From Bacteroidota bacterium (GTDB taxonomy: Bacteria; Bacteroidota; Bacteroidia; Bacteroidales; F082), in the NCBI GenBank assembly GCA_024279935.1, contig JAJRQZ010000110.1:1-35123 (forward strand): a stretch of 35,123 nt of DNA. Direction: 5' to 3'. This document shows positions 31,941 to 35,123 of the stretch, piece after piece (position 1 is the stretch's first letter; each line of letters begins with the position of its first letter). The notes beneath the pieces are model-generated. The model did no database searches and was not told the origin of the DNA. It saw nothing but the letters and a program-made list of their open reading frames with translations. A program made the position numbers and the translations under genes.

Positions 31941-34609
31941 TGAAATTAACGTTTGACTCTAATCTGCAATTCCAGCAAGATGCCATAAAATCAATCACCG
32001 GTTTATTTGAAGGCCAGCCTATGGAAGATTCCATAATGGAATACGACCTAAAAGAGAAAGGAACATTAAGTTTAATTAATGGCGTTGGGAATAATCTTGT
32101 TTTATCAGAAGAACAGATTTTAGAAAATCTGCAAAGCATACAAGAAACCAATGAGGTTGATAAATCAACTGAATTAGATGGAATGCACTTTTCCATAGAA
32201 ATGGAGACAGGTACAGGAAAAACCTATGTTTATTTAAGAACCATTTATGAACTTAATGAACTATATGGTTTCAAAAAGTTTGTAATCGTTGTTCCTTCTG
32301 TTGCTATCCGTGAAGGAGTTTTGAAGAATTTGGAAATTACGCACCAACATTTTCAAAACCTTTATGATAACACACTAATCAATTTTCAGGTTTACGATAG
32401 CAGCAAAGTCTCAACATTAAGGGGGTTTGCAACGACCAACACAATTGAGGTTTTGGTAATCAATATTGATTCGTTTGCCAAAGACGAAAACATTATCAAT
32501 AAACCAAACGATAAACTGAACGGACAAAGACCAATTGAGTTTATTCAGGCGACTAATCCATTTGTAATTGTGGACGAACCGCAAAATATGGAAACAGAAA
32601 AAAGGATAAAAGCCATAAACAATTTAAACTCACTTTGCACACTTCGTTATTCGGCCACGCACCGTAATCTGTACAATTTAACTTATAGTTTAAATCCTGT
32701 TAAGGCTTATGATCTGGGTTTGGTAAAACAAATTGAAGTTGATTCAATTATTGAAGAAAACGCCTACAATGATGCTTTTGTATCGGTAGAATCAATTACA
32801 GCAACCAAAACCAAAGTAACTGCCAAAGTTTCAATAAACAGCAACGATAAAGGCGGAGTAAAAAAGAAAAAAGTAAGCGTAAAAGTCGGTGATGATTTAT
32901 ACAAGCTTTCCAACGAAAGAGAGGTTTATTCGGACGGATATATTGTTGAAGAAATTGATGCTGCAAATAACTGCATTTCGCTTTCAAGCGGAAGTATTTT
33001 GTACCTAGGAGACACACAAGGCGGTTTGACAGATGAAATAATGAAAATGCAAATCCGAAAGACCGTTGAAGAACATTTGAAGAAAGAAAAACGCCTAAAC
33101 AAAAAAGGAATTAAAGTATTGTCTTTGTTCTTTATTGATAAAGTTGGCAACTATCGAAAATATGACGGTGCAGGAAATCCAATTCAGGGGAAATTTGCCG
33201 GGTGGTTTGAAGAGATTTACAAAGAATACATTTCAAAACCAGCTTTTAAAGAGTTAGATAAATTTCATGTAAGTGATGTACATAACGGTTATTTTTCACA
33301 AGACAAAAAAGGAAGATGGAAAGACACAAAGGAAACTTCCGTTTCACAAAACAGTCAAGATTCAGCCGATACTTTTAATCTGATAATGAAAGACAAAGAG
33401 AAGTTATTAGGATTGGATAATTCTTTGCGGTTTATATTTTCTCATTCTGCATTGCGTGAGGGTTGGGACAATCCAAACGTATTTCAGATTTGTACATTGA
33501 ACGAAACAAAATCAGATATAAAGAAGCGACAGGAAATTGGCAGGGGTTTACGTTTGGCAGTTGACCAGACAGGAAAAAGGACTTACGACCAAAATATTAA
33601 CAGATTGACTGTTATTGCAAATGAAGCCTATGACGATTTTGCCAAGACCCTGCAAAAAGAAATTGAAGATGATTGCGGAGTAGAATTTAAAGGAAGAATT
33701 AAAAACAAAAGAGAACGTACAGCAATCAAGTACCGAAAAGGATTTGAGGCAGACCCGAAATTCCTGGAGATTTGGGAACAGCTCAAAAAGAAAACAACTT
33801 ATCGGGTGGATTATGACACACAAGGTTTGATTGCTTCCGCTTCAAAAGCAGTAAAAGATTTGCCAGAGATAAAAGCACCTTCCATTCGTTCAACAAAAGT
33901 TTCAATAAATATGACTGATGAAGGAGTTGAAACAATGTATGCAGGAGACAAAGTTGAATCTTACGGAGGCTATTCCTGGAAAATCCCTGATGTTTTGGGT
34001 TACATTCAAAGTAAGACAGAATTAACACGTTCTACGATACAAGAGATTTTGAGTAAGTCTGGCAGAATTGGAGATATTTTAACCAATCCGCAATTGTTTT
34101 TGGACTTATCTGCACAAGCCATAAAACGGACTTTGTACGACATTATGATCGACGGAATCAAATACCAACAAATTGGCGGCTCTGAATATGAAATGACTTT
34201 GTTTGAAGCACAAGAATTAGAAGTTTATTTGAATGATTACACTTTTGAAGTTTCGGATTCTTCAAAAACAATTTTTGAAGAATTAATCCCTTTGGATTCA
34301 GGAGTTGAAAGTAAATTTGCCAAAGATTGTGAAACAAGCGACCAAATTAAATTCTATTTCAAACTGCCCAATTGGTTTAAAATACCAACACCGATAGGAA
34401 ATTACAATCCTGATTGGGCTGTGGTTTTTGAAGATGACAAGAAAATTTATTTTGTAGCAGAAACAAAAGATACAGGAACAGCGCAAGTTGATTTATCAAA
34501 GCTGAGTGGTTCGGAACAATTGAAAATTAAATGCGGGAAAGCACATTTTAGCGAATTTGAAAAAATAGGATATCAAGTAGTAAATAAAGTCGGGCAACTG
34601 ATTGAATAA
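31940..34609 (+). CDS. res: Type III restriction enzyme, Res subunit
   Basis: This is an ATP-dependent translocase and nuclease that cuts unmodified DNA with Mod. The SF2 helicase core shows Walker A ETGTGKT (89-95), the box DEPQ (212-215), RYSATHRNLY, SHSALREGWDNP (501-512) and RQEIGRGLRLAV. The C-terminal PD-(D/E)xK nuclease has Asp825 in NPDWAVVF and E841-T-K843 in VAETKDTG. At 889 residues it is complete, with no frameshift. Its ATG overlaps the KilA-N stop by one base. A near copy of its first 15 codons lies 955 bp upstream. Confidence 0.96.
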   Translation: MKLTFDSNLQFQQDAIKSITGLFEGQPMEDSIMEYDLKEKGTLSLINGVGNNLVLSEEQILENLQSIQETNEVDKSTELDGMHFSIEMETGTGKTYVYLRTIYELNELYGFKKFVIVVPSVAIREGVLKNLEITHQHFQNLYDNTLINFQVYDSSKVSTLRGFATTNTIEVLVINIDSFAKDENIINKPNDKLNGQRPIEFIQATNPFVIVDEPQNMETEKRIKAINNLNSLCTLRYSATHRNLYNLTYSLNPVKAYDLGLVKQIEVDSIIEENAYNDAFVSVESITATKTKVTAKVSINSNDKGGVKKKKVSVKVGDDLYKLSNEREVYSDGYIVEEIDAANNCISLSSGSILYLGDTQGGLTDEIMKMQIRKTVEEHLKKEKRLNKKGIKVLSLFFIDKVGNYRKYDGAGNPIQGKFAGWFEEIYKEYISKPAFKELDKFHVSDVHNGYFSQDKKGRWKDTKETSVSQNSQDSADTFNLIMKDKEKLLGLDNSLRFIFSHSALREGWDNPNVFQICTLNETKSDIKKRQEIGRGLRLAVDQTGKRTYDQNINRLTVIANEAYDDFAKTLQKEIEDDCGVEFKGRIKNKRERTAIKYRKGFEADPKFLEIWEQLKKKTTYRVDYDTQGLIASASKAVKDLPEIKAPSIRSTKVSINMTDEGVETMYAGDKVESYGGYSWKIPDVLGYIQSKTELTRSTIQEILSKSGRIGDILTNPQLFLDLSAQAIKRTLYDIMIDGIKYQQIGGSEYEMTLFEAQELEVYLNDYTFEVSDSSKTIFEELIPLDSGVESKFAKDCETSDQIKFYFKLPNWFKIPTPIGNYNPDWAVVFEDDKKIYFVAETKDTGTAQVDLSKLSGSEQLKIKCGKAHFSEFEKIGYQVVNKVGQLIE

Positions 34610-34705
34610 GCCAACGCAAGAGCAAGAACATTTGCAATTGACTCGTCCTAAAATAGGTTTACCCAAAATTGCAAAAGAGCTTACTCTGCCAACGCTGACT
34701 GAAAA
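34610..34705. repeat. Right ~95-bp hairpin repeat flanking type III RM cassette
   Basis: It begins GCCAACGC directly after the res stop and ends GCCAACGC-TGACTGAAAA. The arms contain TTTGCAATT and AATTGCAAA as a perfect 9-bp pair, extended by an imperfect AGAGCAAG-like arm. The distance between the two CCAACGC boxes is 78 bp, against 76 bp in the left unit. Confidence 0.55.
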
Positions 34706-35014
34706 GGAAGTACGACCGCACAACAAAGTGTATAGATCATTGGGCAATAAGTGGTCAAAATGAGTTTTGCAGATATAAATAAAATTTACTGCACACTGAA
34801 AGTGAAGTGCTTCGAAATGCCCAACGCTTCATACACAAACACCTAAAAAGACCATTGCAAAAGACAACATTTTGTTCAAATTCGAGGCGGCAGTATTTTT
34901 AAACCCACAGCAGGCGGTTGTCTGTGAGGACTTTAAAAATACGACAACGAAGAAGGTGAATAAAAGATTGTCTTAGTCATTAAAAGAACTTCAGAACAAC
35001 TGACTCCTTGTGAT
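34706..35014. other. Gene-poor right end
   Basis: About 310 bp without a recognisable gene. It holds one strong hairpin (34893-34942) and another isolated CCAACGC at 34820, but no clear ORF. It lies between the type III cassette and a possible transposase fragment and is probably accessory debris. Confidence 0.5.
34893..34942. repeat. Strong two-step hairpin
   Basis: GTATTTTTAAA pairs perfectly with TTTAAAAATAC (11 bp). Inside, CACAG pairs with CTGTG, and CC with GG, leaving an 11-base loop. The role is unknown: an RNA element, an IS end, or a recombination site. Confidence 0.5.
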
Positions 35015-35123
35015 TTAAGTTGACCCCATTTTTAAGATTTTATAGACTAATGTCAGGTCTGCATCAGGGAATTTAGTTTGAGTCTCATTTAGATAATTGC
35101 ATAATTTTTCCAGAGTGGCATCA
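35015..35123 (-). CDS. C-terminal fragment of a possible IS transposase (cut by window edge)
   Basis: The minus strand is open from the window edge to a TAA at 35017-35015 and gives 35 residues, including LEKLCNYLNETQTKFPD and LTLVYKILKMGST. A pattern of short helix, LN-x-T-x-T-x-FP and a final LVYK strand recalls the end of some DDE transposases (IS4/IS1634-like), from memory only. Codon-like composition supports real coding sequence. If correct, an insertion sequence borders the RM cassette on the right. Confidence 0.35.
   Translation of the reverse strand, partial: DATLEKLCNYLNETQTKFPDADLTLVYKILKMGST

Noticed and set aside
34610-34705. Interpretation of the flanking hairpins as integron attC sites
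   Set aside because: The CCAACGC boxes at both ends are direct repeats, not the inverted RYYYAAC/GTTRRRY pair of attC, and no integron integrase is seen.
34818-34950. Third copy of the CCAACGC hairpin unit
   Set aside because: Only the CCAACGC box recurs; the hairpin arms and the second box at the right distance are missing.
1-35123. CRISPR arrays, tRNA or rRNA genes
   Set aside because: No regularly spaced repeats, tRNA-like cloverleaf or rRNA sequence was found on reading.

Overview
The window reads as chromosome of a member of the Bacteroidota. Three things point there: promoters with the TAnnTTTG -7 element, a secreted protein with a Por/T9SS sorting tail (13892-15553), and a TonB receptor with an N-terminal carboxypeptidase-regulatory-like domain (9746-11989). 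No rRNA, tRNA or CRISPR array was found.

Layout. (1) 1-2492, minus strand: part of a type I restriction-modification (RM) locus. It holds hsdM, a remnant of a Bro-N-like gene, and a KilA-N gene cut by the left edge; hsdS and hsdR would lie outside. (2) 2521-28834: about 26 kb of mostly core genes. They are ilvE; lplA with an FAD/Fe-S oxidoreductase; hsp20 with a lipoprotein; nikR with a TonB receptor; typA; a T9SS cargo protein; gcvT; a CapD-like SDR with an 'asparagine synthetase B'-type envelope protein; a TlpA-like thioredoxin; a 177-bp MITE-like insertion; thyA-folA-lipoprotein; a nucleoside transporter; a bifunctional-nuclease protein with a UVR tail; a divergent membrane pyrophosphatase; and ruvX-def-TPR lipoprotein. 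(3) 28880-34705: a type III RM cassette, mod - mini-ORF - KilA-N - res, bracketed by two related hairpin repeats of about 95 bp. (4) 34706-35123: a gene-poor end with a strong hairpin and the C-terminal tail of a possible transposase.

The most notable observation is that both RM loci, of different types, carry paralogous KilA-N genes in the same place, directly downstream of the methylase gene. In the type III locus the KilA-N gene sits inside a duplicated mod-res junction. That duplication leaves a 24-codon chimeric ORF (res head fused to mod tail), which overlaps KilA-N by ATGA; KilA-N in turn overlaps res by TAATG. In the type I locus two REP-like palindromes are inserted in frame, one in hsdM and one in KilA-N. 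A second regulatory story is a nickel circuit: matching 28-bp inverted repeats precede nikR and the adjacent TonB receptor gene, implying NikR-controlled outer-membrane nickel uptake.

Functions are inferred by reading motifs and recalling families; no database search was run.
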